Assembly (NCBI GenBank): GCA_002509405.1 | Contig: DAVO01000003.1 | Span: 1 to 13,643, forward strand | Direction: 5' to 3' | DNA from: Methanomassiliicoccaceae archaeon UBA72 | GTDB lineage: Archaea; Thermoplasmatota; Thermoplasmata; Methanomassiliicoccales; Methanomethylophilaceae | DNA length: 13,643 nt | Shown here: one piece after another, positions 7,290 to 13,637 of the stretch | How the letters are laid out: the number at the start of each line of letters is the position of its first letter | Position numbering within the stretch: the first letter of the stretch is position 1 | The notes under the pieces: generated by a model | Told to the model about the DNA's origin: nothing | Database searches by the model: none | What the model saw: the letters and a program-made list of their open reading frames with translations, nothing else | Program-made: the position numbers and the translations under genes

Positions 7290-7628
7290 TCAGAGGTTGG
7301 CGAATCCTAAAATGAAGCCGATCATGGAAAGCAGAAGTCCTGCCGCGGAGGCGACCATAAGAACATTCTGGTTGACAGGCTTCACGATGCGCACGGCGTT
7401 GATAGCGTAACCGCCGACTATAAGCCCCACCGCACCCACGGCCGCCCCGGCCATCGCGACGAAAAATGCAAGGGCCACAGAAAGAACCCCGCACGCCAGC
7501 ACAGCAAGGGAGAGGGTGTTCACGTTCCGTTTCTTAGCGGCCCTGAAGGGCATGTCCTGGCGCCAGTCGCACTCTTCGCAGAACAGGGTGCCTTCCGGAT
7601 TGTCGGCTCCGCATTTGGGGCAAATCAT
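7290..7628 (-). CDS. Zinc-ribbon membrane protein
   Basis: This small protein of 112 residues begins with a zinc ribbon (MICPKCGADN; C3, C6, C17, C20), then has a basic linker (FRAAKKRN). Two or three hydrophobic segments follow, at about residues 39-80 (long enough for two helices) and 88-110. This plan is common among archaeal and Gram-positive integral membrane proteins of unknown function, with the ribbon expected in the cytoplasm. The frame is open up to an ATG at 7694 that overlaps the methyltransferase stop as ATGA. I chose 7628 because family members start at the zinc ribbon, the extra 22 residues look non-coding, and a TATA-like GTTAAATC lies about 24 nt upstream. Translation from 7694 is not excluded. 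Confidence 0.72.
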   Translation of the reverse strand: MICPKCGADNPEGTLFCEECDWRQDMPFRAAKKRNVNTLSLAVLACGVLSVALAFFVAMAGAAVGAVGLIVGGYAINAVRIVKPVNQNVLMVASAAGLLLSMIGFILGFANL

Positions 7629-7648
7629 ATACGACCATTTTATTCTCG

Positions 7649-7656
7649 GATTTAAC
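7649..7656 (-). promoter_or_regulatory. Possible TATA box for the zinc-ribbon gene
   Basis: GTTAAATC on the minus strand is centred about 24 nt from the ATG at 7628, inside the 62-nt gap after the methyltransferase gene. It would give an internal leaderless transcript. The match is weak. Confidence 0.3.
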
Positions 7657-7690
7657 ACTATCGTAACGGGTCGATGAGGCCGAACGACCG

Positions 7691-8281
7691 TCATCGTTTT
7701 TCAAACATGCATTCCGAACGGCTCCTCACCGTACCGAAACGGGTTCTTTCGTCGACCGTTTCAAGACCGAGGGTTTCGAAGACCGAAAAGCCCGCCGCGA
7801 TCTCCTCGGGGGCCCTGTAACGATATCTTATGCCGTTTCTGACCGAGTTTCCGGGCATATCCCTCATATCTCCGGGGGAGAATGACCTGACGAACATCCT
7901 CCCTCCCGGACGGAGCAATCTGAAACATTCGGAGGCCAAGGCCGCCATCTGACCGTCGTCGAGGTGCTCCGCCACATGGACCGCATATATGCCGTCGAAG
8001 GTGCTGTCGGAAAACGGCATCCGGGTGCAGTCGCACACAAAAAACTCCGCTTCTCCCTCCAGGCGTTCCCTGCAGGATCCCACTGCAACATCGGAGAAAT
8101 CCACGCCGGTGACGGAAAATCCCATCTTCGCCAATGCGGCCGAGGTCTTCCCGTTGCCGCATCCCACGTCCAGAACTGAACTTCCCGTGGAAAGACCCAG
8201 ATCCGGGACCCTCGACGAGCCCCTCCATGCCCTGGGCTGTCTGCGGTAAAGTTCGTCCCAAGCGGCCCTTTCCTCTTCCAT
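7691..8281 (-). CDS. Class I SAM-dependent methyltransferase
   Basis: A 196-residue Rossmann-fold methyltransferase. Motif I is VLDVGCGNG at 36-44, Asp61 in VTGVDFSD is the expected ribose-binding acidic residue, CDCTRMPF at 83-90 is the adenine loop, and LLRPGGRMF at 122-130 is the post-III strand. It resembles the ubiquinone/menaquinone-methylase (UbiE-like) group of small methyltransferases, whose substrates vary widely, so no substrate is assigned. The frame extends upstream to 8413 into the divergent ligase gene, but an AT-rich TATA element at 8301-8316 sits about 27 nt from the ATG at 8281, which fixes that start and suggests a leaderless mRNA. Two genes for a zinc-ribbon membrane protein and a YkgJ protein follow. 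Confidence 0.88.
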   Translation of the reverse strand: MEEERAAWDELYRRQPRAWRGSSRVPDLGLSTGSSVLDVGCGNGKTSAALAKMGFSVTGVDFSDVAVGSCRERLEGEAEFFVCDCTRMPFSDSTFDGIYAVHVAEHLDDGQMAALASECFRLLRPGGRMFVRSFSPGDMRDMPGNSVRNGIRYRYRAPEEIAAGFSVFETLGLETVDERTRFGTVRSRSECMFEKR

Positions 8282-8300
8282 CCGATGCACAAGCGCTCGC

Positions 8301-8316
8301 TCAATATAAATAAAGG
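8301..8316. promoter_or_regulatory. Shared AT-rich TATA region for two divergent genes
   Basis: TCAATATAAATAAAGG forms a plausible TATA element on both strands. Its centre is about 27 nt from the minus-strand ATG at 8281 and about 28 nt from the plus-strand GTG at 8337. The start codons are only 55 bp apart, so one core element or two overlapping ones appear to serve both directions. Confidence 0.55.
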
Positions 8317-8336
8317 GATACGATAAGGAAAAGCCA

Positions 8337-9644
8337 GTGGACCCCATGTTCTGGAACCATGACATAGAATGCATGCCGAAGGAAGAATTGAAGAGGCTGC
8401 AGTACAGCAGCATAAAAAATCTCGTTACGAAGCTCTATTCTTCCAACGCATTTTACAGGCACAAGATGGATTCCTTCGACGTCGAACCTGACGATATCAG
8501 ATCTCTTTCCGATGTTTCCAAGCTCCCCTTCATGACCAAGCAGGAGTTCAGGGACAACTATCCCACAAAAATGTTCTCCGTACCGAACACCGACGTCGTG
8601 AGATATCATGTATCTTCGGGGACTACGGGAAAACCCACCCTCGTGGGATACACCCGGAACGATCTGGATTACTGGACGGAAGCACTGGCCAGGTCCCTCT
8701 CTTCCATCGGGGTCGGCGAGGACGACACCCTGCAGGTATCATACGGATACGGTTTGTTCACAGGCGGTCTCGGACTCCATTACGGGGCCGAACGCGTAGG
8801 CGCTACCGTGCTCCCCGCCAGCACCGGAAGCACAGAGCGGCAGCTGGAGCTGATGCAGGACCTGGACGTCACCGTCATAGCATGCACCCCTTCGTACTTC
8901 ATACACATGATCGACGTCGCCAAGGATATCGGGATCGATTTCCTCAGGGACACGAAACTCAGGAAGGCGGTCCTCGGCGCAGAGCCCTGGAGCGAGGGCA
9001 TGAGGAAGCGCATCGAGGAATATTCGGGCGTCAGGGCGTATGACATATACGGCACGTCGGAGCTGGCAGGCCCCATGTTCACCGAATGCGAGGAACGCAA
9101 CGGCATCCACATCTGCGGCGACATAGCTTATATGGAGGCCATCGACCCCCAGAGCGGCGAGGTCCTGGAGCCCGGCGAGAAGGGAGAGCTGGTCGTCACC
9201 ATGCTGAAAAAAGAGGCTTTTCCGCTCGTCAGATACAGGATACGCGACCTTTCCGCGGTCTGCGACGATGTTTGCCCTTGCGGAAGGAGCTCGCCCCGTA
9301 TCTCCAGGATATCGGGCAGGTCCGACGATATGCTCATAGTCCGCGGGATAAATGTCTTCCCGTCGCAGATCGAGTACGCGCTCATGCAGGTCCCCCAGGT
9401 GGGCAACCAGTACATGATCCAGGTGACCAGGGAGGGCGCCTTGGACAACATGGTCGTCCAGGTCGAGATAAAGCCGGAGTCCTTCAGCGACAAGGTCGAG
9501 GACATGATACTGCTGCGCTCCCACATAGAGAGCGAACTTAAAAAATACCTCAACCTTGGTGTACACGTGGAGCTCAAGGCCCCCGGTGAGCTGCCGAGGT
9601 TCGACGGCAAAGCATCCAGGGTCAAAGACAAGAGGTCGTTATAA
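8337..9644 (+). CDS. paaK: Phenylacetate-CoA ligase-like adenylate-forming enzyme, paralogue 1
   Basis: The enzyme activates an aryl carboxylic acid with ATP and CoA to the aryl-CoA thioester. In 435 residues it shows SSGTTGKPTLVGYT at 93-106 (ATP-binding P-loop), the PaaK-specific YGLFTGGLGLHYGAER at 138-153, YGTSE at 238-242, RYRIRD with Asp304, GRSDDMLIVRGINVFPSQIE at 327-346, and C-terminal Lys425 in RFDGKASR, the presumed adenylation lysine. A CX3CXC group at C309/C313/C315 follows the Asp. In anaerobic archaea, PaaK-like ligases often accompany indolepyruvate ferredoxin oxidoreductase and act on phenyl-, hydroxyphenyl- or indoleacetate; the true substrate is unknown. The GTG at 8337 is preferred over the ATG at 8346 because of TATA spacing. 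It overlaps the ACT gene by 1 nt (TAATG). Confidence 0.9.
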   Translation: MDPMFWNHDIECMPKEELKRLQYSSIKNLVTKLYSSNAFYRHKMDSFDVEPDDIRSLSDVSKLPFMTKQEFRDNYPTKMFSVPNTDVVRYHVSSGTTGKPTLVGYTRNDLDYWTEALARSLSSIGVGEDDTLQVSYGYGLFTGGLGLHYGAERVGATVLPASTGSTERQLELMQDLDVTVIACTPSYFIHMIDVAKDIGIDFLRDTKLRKAVLGAEPWSEGMRKRIEEYSGVRAYDIYGTSELAGPMFTECEERNGIHICGDIAYMEAIDPQSGEVLEPGEKGELVVTMLKKEAFPLVRYRIRDLSAVCDDVCPCGRSSPRISRISGRSDDMLIVRGINVFPSQIEYALMQVPQVGNQYMIQVTREGALDNMVVQVEIKPESFSDKVEDMILLRSHIESELKKYLNLGVHVELKAPGELPRFDGKASRVKDKRSL

Positions 9645-10072
9645 TGCCAGAACAGAACGTCATAATTCAGCTTTCGATTTTTGTGAACAACGAGCCGGGA
9701 CGCCTTGCGGCCATCGCCAGGACGCTAAAGGAGAGCAACGTCAACATGAAAGCTTTCAACCTGGCAGAATCGGCCGAGTTCGGCATACTGCGCGCCATTG
9801 TGGACGACCCCGAGGAGTCTTTCGAGAAGATAAGGCAGAAAGGCATAATAGTCAAAAAGACCCAGGTCATCGGAATTGTCATAAACGACGCGCCGGGGTC
9901 CCTCTTCGAGGCCGCCGACGTATGCGGACGCGAAGGCATCAACATCGAGTACGGATATGCATATGCGGGCAAGAATCTGTCTGCGTTCTTCATCCGTGTC
10001 GATGAACCCCTCAGGGCCGTCGAGGCCCTGAAGAAGGCAGGCATAGAGCTGGTCAAAGGAACGGATATCTGA
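9644..10072 (+). CDS. Tandem ACT-domain regulatory protein
   Basis: This 142-residue protein consists of two ACT domains, at about residues 6-73 (LSIFVNNEPGRLAAIARTL) and 76-142 (GIVINDAPGSLFEAADVC). Each has the ligand-loop pattern N-x-x-PG-x-L. ACT domains bind amino acids and act as allosteric or sensory modules. Stand-alone tandem-ACT genes are known next to PaaK-like ligases in archaea and bacteria, where they probably sense an aromatic amino acid. The gene is coupled on both sides by 1-nt overlaps (TAATG at its start, TGATG at its end) in an operon with the ligase and the SelB-like protein. AGAGGTCG about 8 nt upstream of the ATG can serve as ribosome site. There is no DNA-binding domain, so a direct protein partner is likelier than transcriptional control; that is inference. 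Confidence 0.88.
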   Translation: MPEQNVIIQLSIFVNNEPGRLAAIARTLKESNVNMKAFNLAESAEFGILRAIVDDPEESFEKIRQKGIIVKKTQVIGIVINDAPGSLFEAADVCGREGINIEYGYAYAGKNLSAFFIRVDEPLRAVEALKKAGIELVKGTDI

Positions 10073-11010
10073 TGAGCAATCTGAACGTCGCTGTCCTGGG
10101 CGCCAAAGACGTCGCGGGAGAAATAGGCAAGAAGGGGACCGTCACGGACATAACCTTCTTCGAACTGAAGAAGGGGAACGACTCGGTAACATTGCTGGAA
10201 CCTTCGAAATACCCCGAGAAGATGTCCTCGATATTCTACACGGTCGAGATGGCGGAATTCGCCATATTGGTCGTCGACAAGATAGATTCCTTCCTGGGAG
10301 AGACCATAGTGATAGCCGACTGCGTCGGCATACCCAGAGGGTGGATCGTTCTCAGGAACTACATACAGCCCGAACAGCTGAAGCCCCTCATCGCCGGGAC
10401 TTGCATGGAGAACTACGAGTTCAAGGAACTCGAGCCGATAACGATGAGGGACGAGCTGCTGAAGATCGCCGCCGATCAGAACAGGAAGCCGGGCGAAGGC
10501 ACCAGCGGGTCCTGCCCGGTGGACAGTCATTTCAACGTCAAAGGGGTCGGGACCGTCGTCCTCGGCTCGGTCGCCGAAGGCCACTTCCGCAAGCACGACA
10601 AGATGACGGTCCTTCCGCTCAAACGCGAAATCGTCCTTAAGTCCATCCAGAAGCACGACGTCGACGCCGAAGATGCGGTGAAAGGCGACCATGTGGGTCT
10701 TGCGCTCAGAGGCATAGAGTCCGACGAGCTCGACAGGGGCTTCGTCATCACAACGGACCGCGAGGTCACGATGACCCGCAGTTTCACCGGGAAAGTCGAG
10801 ATGGTCAAGTACTGGAAGAGCCCGCTCAAGGACGGCATGGTCATGCATCTGGGACATTGGATGCAGATGGTCCCATGCTCCGTTTCCGTCTCAGGAGAAG
10901 AGGTGACCCTCAACTTGGAGTCGGACCTGATCTACAAGCCCGGAGACAGGGCCGTGCTGATGTATCTGGAAGGCGGAAAGCTCAGGGTCGCAGGCTCAGT
11001 TACGCTTTGA
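10072..11010 (+). CDS. SelB-like translation-factor paralogue (aSelBL type) with degenerate GTPase domain
   Basis: The 312-residue protein is most recognisable in its middle. Residues about 153-228 follow EF-Tu/SelB domain 2 (FNVKGVGTVVLGSV, SIQKHDVDAEDAVKGDHVGL, ALRGIESDELDRGFVI), and the remainder fits domain 3. The first 125 residues occupy the GTPase-domain position, but standard motifs are altered. The P-loop region reads GAKDVAGEIGKKGT instead of GHVDHGKT, the DxPGH motif reads EPSKYPEK, and no NKxD is found (RNYIQ at 95-99). The C-terminal mRNA-binding domain of true SelB is absent. This matches the archaeal SelB-like family, found in species with and without selenocysteine and once proposed to serve pyrrolysine. 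The function is unknown. It is the last gene of the ligase-ACT operon, joined by TGATG. Confidence 0.82.
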   Translation: MSNLNVAVLGAKDVAGEIGKKGTVTDITFFELKKGNDSVTLLEPSKYPEKMSSIFYTVEMAEFAILVVDKIDSFLGETIVIADCVGIPRGWIVLRNYIQPEQLKPLIAGTCMENYEFKELEPITMRDELLKIAADQNRKPGEGTSGSCPVDSHFNVKGVGTVVLGSVAEGHFRKHDKMTVLPLKREIVLKSIQKHDVDAEDAVKGDHVGLALRGIESDELDRGFVITTDREVTMTRSFTGKVEMVKYWKSPLKDGMVMHLGHWMQMVPCSVSVSGEEVTLNLESDLIYKPGDRAVLMYLEGGKLRVAGSVTL

Positions 11011-11034
11011 ACAAGAGGTCGCCGGAGACCTAAA

Positions 11035-11057
11035 GGTATAAGTCGTAGCTCTTTATT
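11035..11057 (+). promoter_or_regulatory. Probable promoter region of the second ligase gene (two TATA candidates)
   Basis: GGTATAAG at 11035-11042 and TTTATT at 11052-11057 are both TATA-like. The first predicts transcription from about 11064 and a leader of about 36 nt that includes the hairpin at 11068-11086. The second predicts transcription from about 11080, within the hairpin. Read-through from the upstream operon is also possible across this 90-nt gap. Confidence 0.4.
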
Positions 11058-11067
11058 CGGACAATAA

Positions 11068-11086
11068 CGTGCTAGTCGATAGCACG
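11068..11086 (+). other. Perfect 7-bp inverted repeat abutting the ribosome-binding site of the second ligase
   Basis: CGTGCTA and TAGCACG pair perfectly around a 5-nt loop, GTCGA. The last G of the stem is also the first G of GGAGG at 11086-11090, the Shine-Dalgarno of the gene starting at 11101. It may be an RNA hairpin affecting initiation or a DNA operator for a dimeric repressor. The sequence alone does not decide. Confidence 0.5.
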
Positions 11087-11090
11087 GAGG
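11086..11090 (+). promoter_or_regulatory. Shine-Dalgarno fixing the start of the second ligase gene
   Basis: GGAGG followed by 10 nt to the ATG at 11101. An in-frame GTG at 11092 is only 1 nt away and would be too close, so 11101 is the start. Confidence 0.65.
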
Positions 11091-11100
11091 CGTGTATCGA

Positions 11101-12402
11101 ATGGCATATTGGAACAAGGAACTGGAAACCAAGCCGAAGGAAGAATTGCAGAAGATGCAGCTGGGTCTGCTGAGGAACGAGCTGCGGACAATGTACGATT
11201 CCTCGAAGTTCATACACGACAAGATGAAGTCCGTGGGGCTGCTGCCCGAGGACATAGACAGTTTCGAAAAGTTCAGAAATGTCCCTTTCATGAAGAAGAC
11301 GGACCTCAGGGACAACTATCCCGATAATCTCTTCGTCAAGCCCTACAACGAACTGGTCCGGCTCCACGTTTCTTCTGGCACCACAGGCAATCCGACCGTG
11401 GTGGGATACACTCAGAACGACCTTGACAACTGGGCCGAATCCTTGGACCGGGGAATGGTATCCTTCGGTATGTCCAAAGACGACATTCTTCAGAATTTCC
11501 ACGGCTACGGACTTTTCACCGGCGGACTGGGCGTCCATTACGCCGCGGAGAGGATGGGCGTTACCGTGCTTCCAATAAGCACCGGCAACACCGAAAGGCA
11601 GATCAAGATGATGCAGGACCTCCCGATAACCGCATTCGCCGGAACGCCGTCCTATATGTTCCACATCGCCGATGTATGCGACCAGAAGGGGATAGACATC
11701 AGAAGGGACACCAAGGTGCGCTATGCCATAGCCGGCGGCGAGCCCTGGTCCGAGAGCATGAGGCAGAAGCTCCAGGACAGGACCGGGATGAGGGTCCACA
11801 ACTGCTACGGTGCCAGCGAGTTCTACGGGCCGATGTTCCTGGAATGCGAGAAGCAGTCCGGGCTCCACATCTGGGCGGACATGGCGTATGTGGAGGTCCT
11901 CGACAAAAACGGGGAGCAGTGCGCAGACGGCGAGAGGGGCGAAATGGTCGTCACCATGCTCAAGAAGGAGGCGTTCCCGCTCATCCGCTACAAGATAGGC
12001 GACATCTCCGCTTTGACATGGGAGAAGTGCGACTGCGGACGCACCCATCCGAGGCTCATGCGTATATCCGGACGTACGGACGACATGCTGATAGTCCGCG
12101 GCGTCAACGTGTTCCCGTCGCAGATCGAGGGGGTCATAGGAGAGTTCGGTTTCCTTTCCCCGTTCTACAAGATAACGCTCACCAACGAGAACTTCATGGA
12201 CAGCATGTCCGTCGACGTTGAGATCGCCGAAGATTCATTGACCGACGATACCGTGTCCATCGACAGGATGACCCGTGCGGTCGAGGGCAGGCTGAAGGAT
12301 GTCCTGAACATCAAGGCCTCGGTGCACCTCGCGCTCCCCGGCTCCCTTGAGAGGTTCGAGGGCAAGTCGCGCCACGTGGAAGATCTTCGCAGATACGAAT
12401 GA
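11101..12402 (+). CDS. paaK: Phenylacetate-CoA ligase-like adenylate-forming enzyme, paralogue 2
   Basis: A second aryl-CoA ligase, 433 residues, collinear with paralogue 1 from end to end. Motifs are SSGTTGNPTVVGYT at 91-104, YGLFTGGLGVHYAAER at 136-151, YGASE at 236-240, RYKIGD with Asp301, GRTDDMLIVRGVNVFPSQIE at 324-343, and terminal Lys422 in FEGKSRH. The P-loop lysine of paralogue 1 is Asn here, and a Gly in the PaaK-specific segment is Ala, which may shift substrate preference; the catalytic C-terminal lysine is kept. Only a CXC (C310/C312) remains of the CX3CXC group of paralogue 1. It has its own leader, with a hairpin next to a strong GGAGG, so it may be controlled separately from the upstream operon. 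Its stop abuts the reversed stop of the convergent flavoprotein gene. Confidence 0.9.
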   Translation: MAYWNKELETKPKEELQKMQLGLLRNELRTMYDSSKFIHDKMKSVGLLPEDIDSFEKFRNVPFMKKTDLRDNYPDNLFVKPYNELVRLHVSSGTTGNPTVVGYTQNDLDNWAESLDRGMVSFGMSKDDILQNFHGYGLFTGGLGVHYAAERMGVTVLPISTGNTERQIKMMQDLPITAFAGTPSYMFHIADVCDQKGIDIRRDTKVRYAIAGGEPWSESMRQKLQDRTGMRVHNCYGASEFYGPMFLECEKQSGLHIWADMAYVEVLDKNGEQCADGERGEMVVTMLKKEAFPLIRYKIGDISALTWEKCDCGRTHPRLMRISGRTDDMLIVRGVNVFPSQIEGVIGEFGFLSPFYKITLTNENFMDSMSVDVEIAEDSLTDDTVSIDRMTRAVEGRLKDVLNIKASVHLALPGSLERFEGKSRHVEDLRRYE

Positions 12403-12939
12403 TCATCCGGTGATGCGGTTCACGAAGTCCTTCAGCTTCTCGGCGTACAACGAACGGTTCACCTCGTCCTTGTCGGCGTAGGGGACTGCGAACGAAGAGA
12501 GATAGGTCATGTGATAGTATTCGCACATGTCCAGCATGCCGCTTACGGCGTAGGAGGCCACGTATTCGTCGTCCCCCATGGTCATAGCCAGCGCTATCCT
12601 TTTGCCGTCGAGGGAGTCGTACATGCAGTGAAGGCGTTCCAGGAACGCCTTGGTGCAAGCCGTGAACTGCCACATATAGATTGGGCTGGCTATTATCAGC
12701 AGCTCGGAATCGTCCACGACCTGGAATAAGGGCTGCATGTCGTCCTTGATCGTGCATTTCCCCTCGTTACCTTTCTTCTGGCATACTCCGCAGTTGTTGC
12801 ATCCGCTTATGACCTTGTCAAAAAGGGTCACGGTATTAACTTCGCATCCCGCGTTTTTGAGCCCGGCGCTAAGGTTCTTGATAAGTTCCGAAGTATAGCC
12901 GTTGCTCCTGGGTGTCCCGCTGATTATGGCGACCTTCAT
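12403..12939 (-). CDS. Iron-sulfur flavoprotein (NADPH-dependent FMN reductase/flavodoxin-like fold), second copy
   Basis: A 178-residue protein beginning MKVAIISGTPRSNGYTS, the FMN-phosphate loop. The compact [4Fe-4S] motif is C47/C50/C53/C62 (CX2CX2CX8C), and ASPIYMW at 84-90 is the second flavin loop. It has the same architecture as the flavoprotein upstream of apgM, but the two are clearly diverged. The role is probably electron transfer or reduction of a small acceptor; the partner is unknown. The frame is open to a GTG at 12993 overlapping the stop of the upstream ferredoxin gene, but GGAG 6 nt before the ATG at 12939 and family alignment support 12939. It is the second gene of a two-gene run with the ferredoxin-domain protein, separated by 50 nt. 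Confidence 0.87.
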   Translation of the reverse strand: MKVAIISGTPRSNGYTSELIKNLSAGLKNAGCEVNTVTLFDKVISGCNNCGVCQKKGNEGKCTIKDDMQPLFQVVDDSELLIIASPIYMWQFTACTKAFLERLHCMYDSLDGKRIALAMTMGDDEYVASYAVSGMLDMCEYYHMTYLSSFAVPYADKDEVNRSLYAEKLKDFVNRITG

Positions 12940-12989
12940 TTCCGTCTCCGGGTAAGGATGCAGGTCCTTGAAGATAACCGTTTGCCGTG

Positions 12990-13637
12990 TCACTCGACGC
13001 TGAGTATCTTGCCTTCCCTAGACAGGGTGTAGACCTTCAGCGGAACGTTCCTGCCGCTGGTCCTGATGGCTTCTTTCACGGCGCGCGTCATCCCTCCGCA
13101 GCAGGGGACCTCCATTCTGACCAAAGTCACAGAACTGACATCGTTGCTCCGGAGTATCTCGGACAGCTTCTCGCTGTAATCGATGGAGTCGAGCTTCGGG
13201 CACCCAACTATCGTGATCCGTCCCTTGACGAACTTCTCATGGAAGTCCCTCATGGCGAACGCGGTGCAGTCGGCGGCTATCAGAAGGTCCCTGCCGTCGA
13301 ACCATGGGGCCTTTACCGGGACGAGTTTGATCTGTATCGGCCACTGCGACAGCTCCCCGTCGGCCTTGCTCTTCTCTCCGACGCATATCATGGAGGGCTT
13401 GTCAGCACAGCTGCACGGGATGTTCTGGATTCCGGGGTTCTCCACGAAGGCGGGAGCATCCCTCACCTCGAACGATATGGCGTCCATGGGGCAGGCCGGA
13501 AGACAGTTTCCGAGTCCGTCGCAGTAGTCTTCGCGGACCAGCTTCGCCTTCCCCCCCACAAGGGCCAATGCGCCCTCCTGGCAAGCGTCGATGCATAGCC
13601 CGCAGCCGTTGCATCTCTCTTCGTCGATCTTGATCAT
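12990..13637 (-). CDS. Two-cluster ferredoxin-domain protein with Cys-rich C-terminal domain
   Basis: This 215-residue protein starts with a dicluster ferredoxin domain: CX2CX2CX3C at C9/C12/C15/C19, then an atypical second motif C39-X5-C45-X3-CP (CDGLGNCLPACP). The C-terminal part carries IPCSC (C75, C77), C85, ADCTAFA (C124), GCPKLD (C146) and EVPCCGG (C179, C180). The same layout occurs in a widespread family from strict anaerobes, annotated only as 4Fe-4S binding protein. Conserved Cys pairs outside the ferredoxin part could hold another metal centre, but the function is not established. The ATG at 13637 is 6 nt from the window edge with AGGCAG just before it, so upstream context is not visible. 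It is followed by the flavoprotein gene, a plausible redox partner. Confidence 0.82.
   Translation of the reverse strand: MIKIDEERCNGCGLCIDACQEGALALVGGKAKLVREDYCDGLGNCLPACPMDAISFEVRDAPAFVENPGIQNIPCSCADKPSMICVGEKSKADGELSQWPIQIKLVPVKAPWFDGRDLLIAADCTAFAMRDFHEKFVKGRITIVGCPKLDSIDYSEKLSEILRSNDVSSVTLVRMEVPCCGGMTRAVKEAIRTSGRNVPLKVYTLSREGKILSVE

Noticed and set aside
7629..7694. N-terminal extension of the zinc-ribbon protein starting at an ATGA overlap with the methyltransferase gene
   Set aside because: The extra 22 residues do not resemble the family start, no ribosome site precedes them, and a TATA-like element lies within the region. It was kept only as an alternative start.
9667..10857. A 396-codon open frame antisense to the ACT and SelB-like genes
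   Set aside because: It crosses two well-supported coupled genes, shows no family resemblance, and has no promoter or ribosome site.
9628..11021. Repeat of ACAAGAGGTCG at 9628-9638 and 11011-11021, near the ends of two genes
   Set aside because: About twenty matching 11-mer pairs are expected by chance in a window of this size, and the surrounding sequence does not match.
11016..11031. Small inverted repeat AGGTC-N6-GACCT after the SelB-like gene, considered as a terminator
   Set aside because: The stem has only 5 bp and no T-run follows; such repeats are frequent by chance.
11053..12048. A 331-codon open frame antisense to the second ligase gene
   Set aside because: It lies opposite a strongly conserved enzyme and has no recognisable domain, so it was treated as a shadow.
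12954..12969. AAGGA-N6-TCCTT inverted repeat between the ferredoxin-domain and flavoprotein genes
   Set aside because: It is a 5-bp stem of the size expected by chance, with no supporting context.
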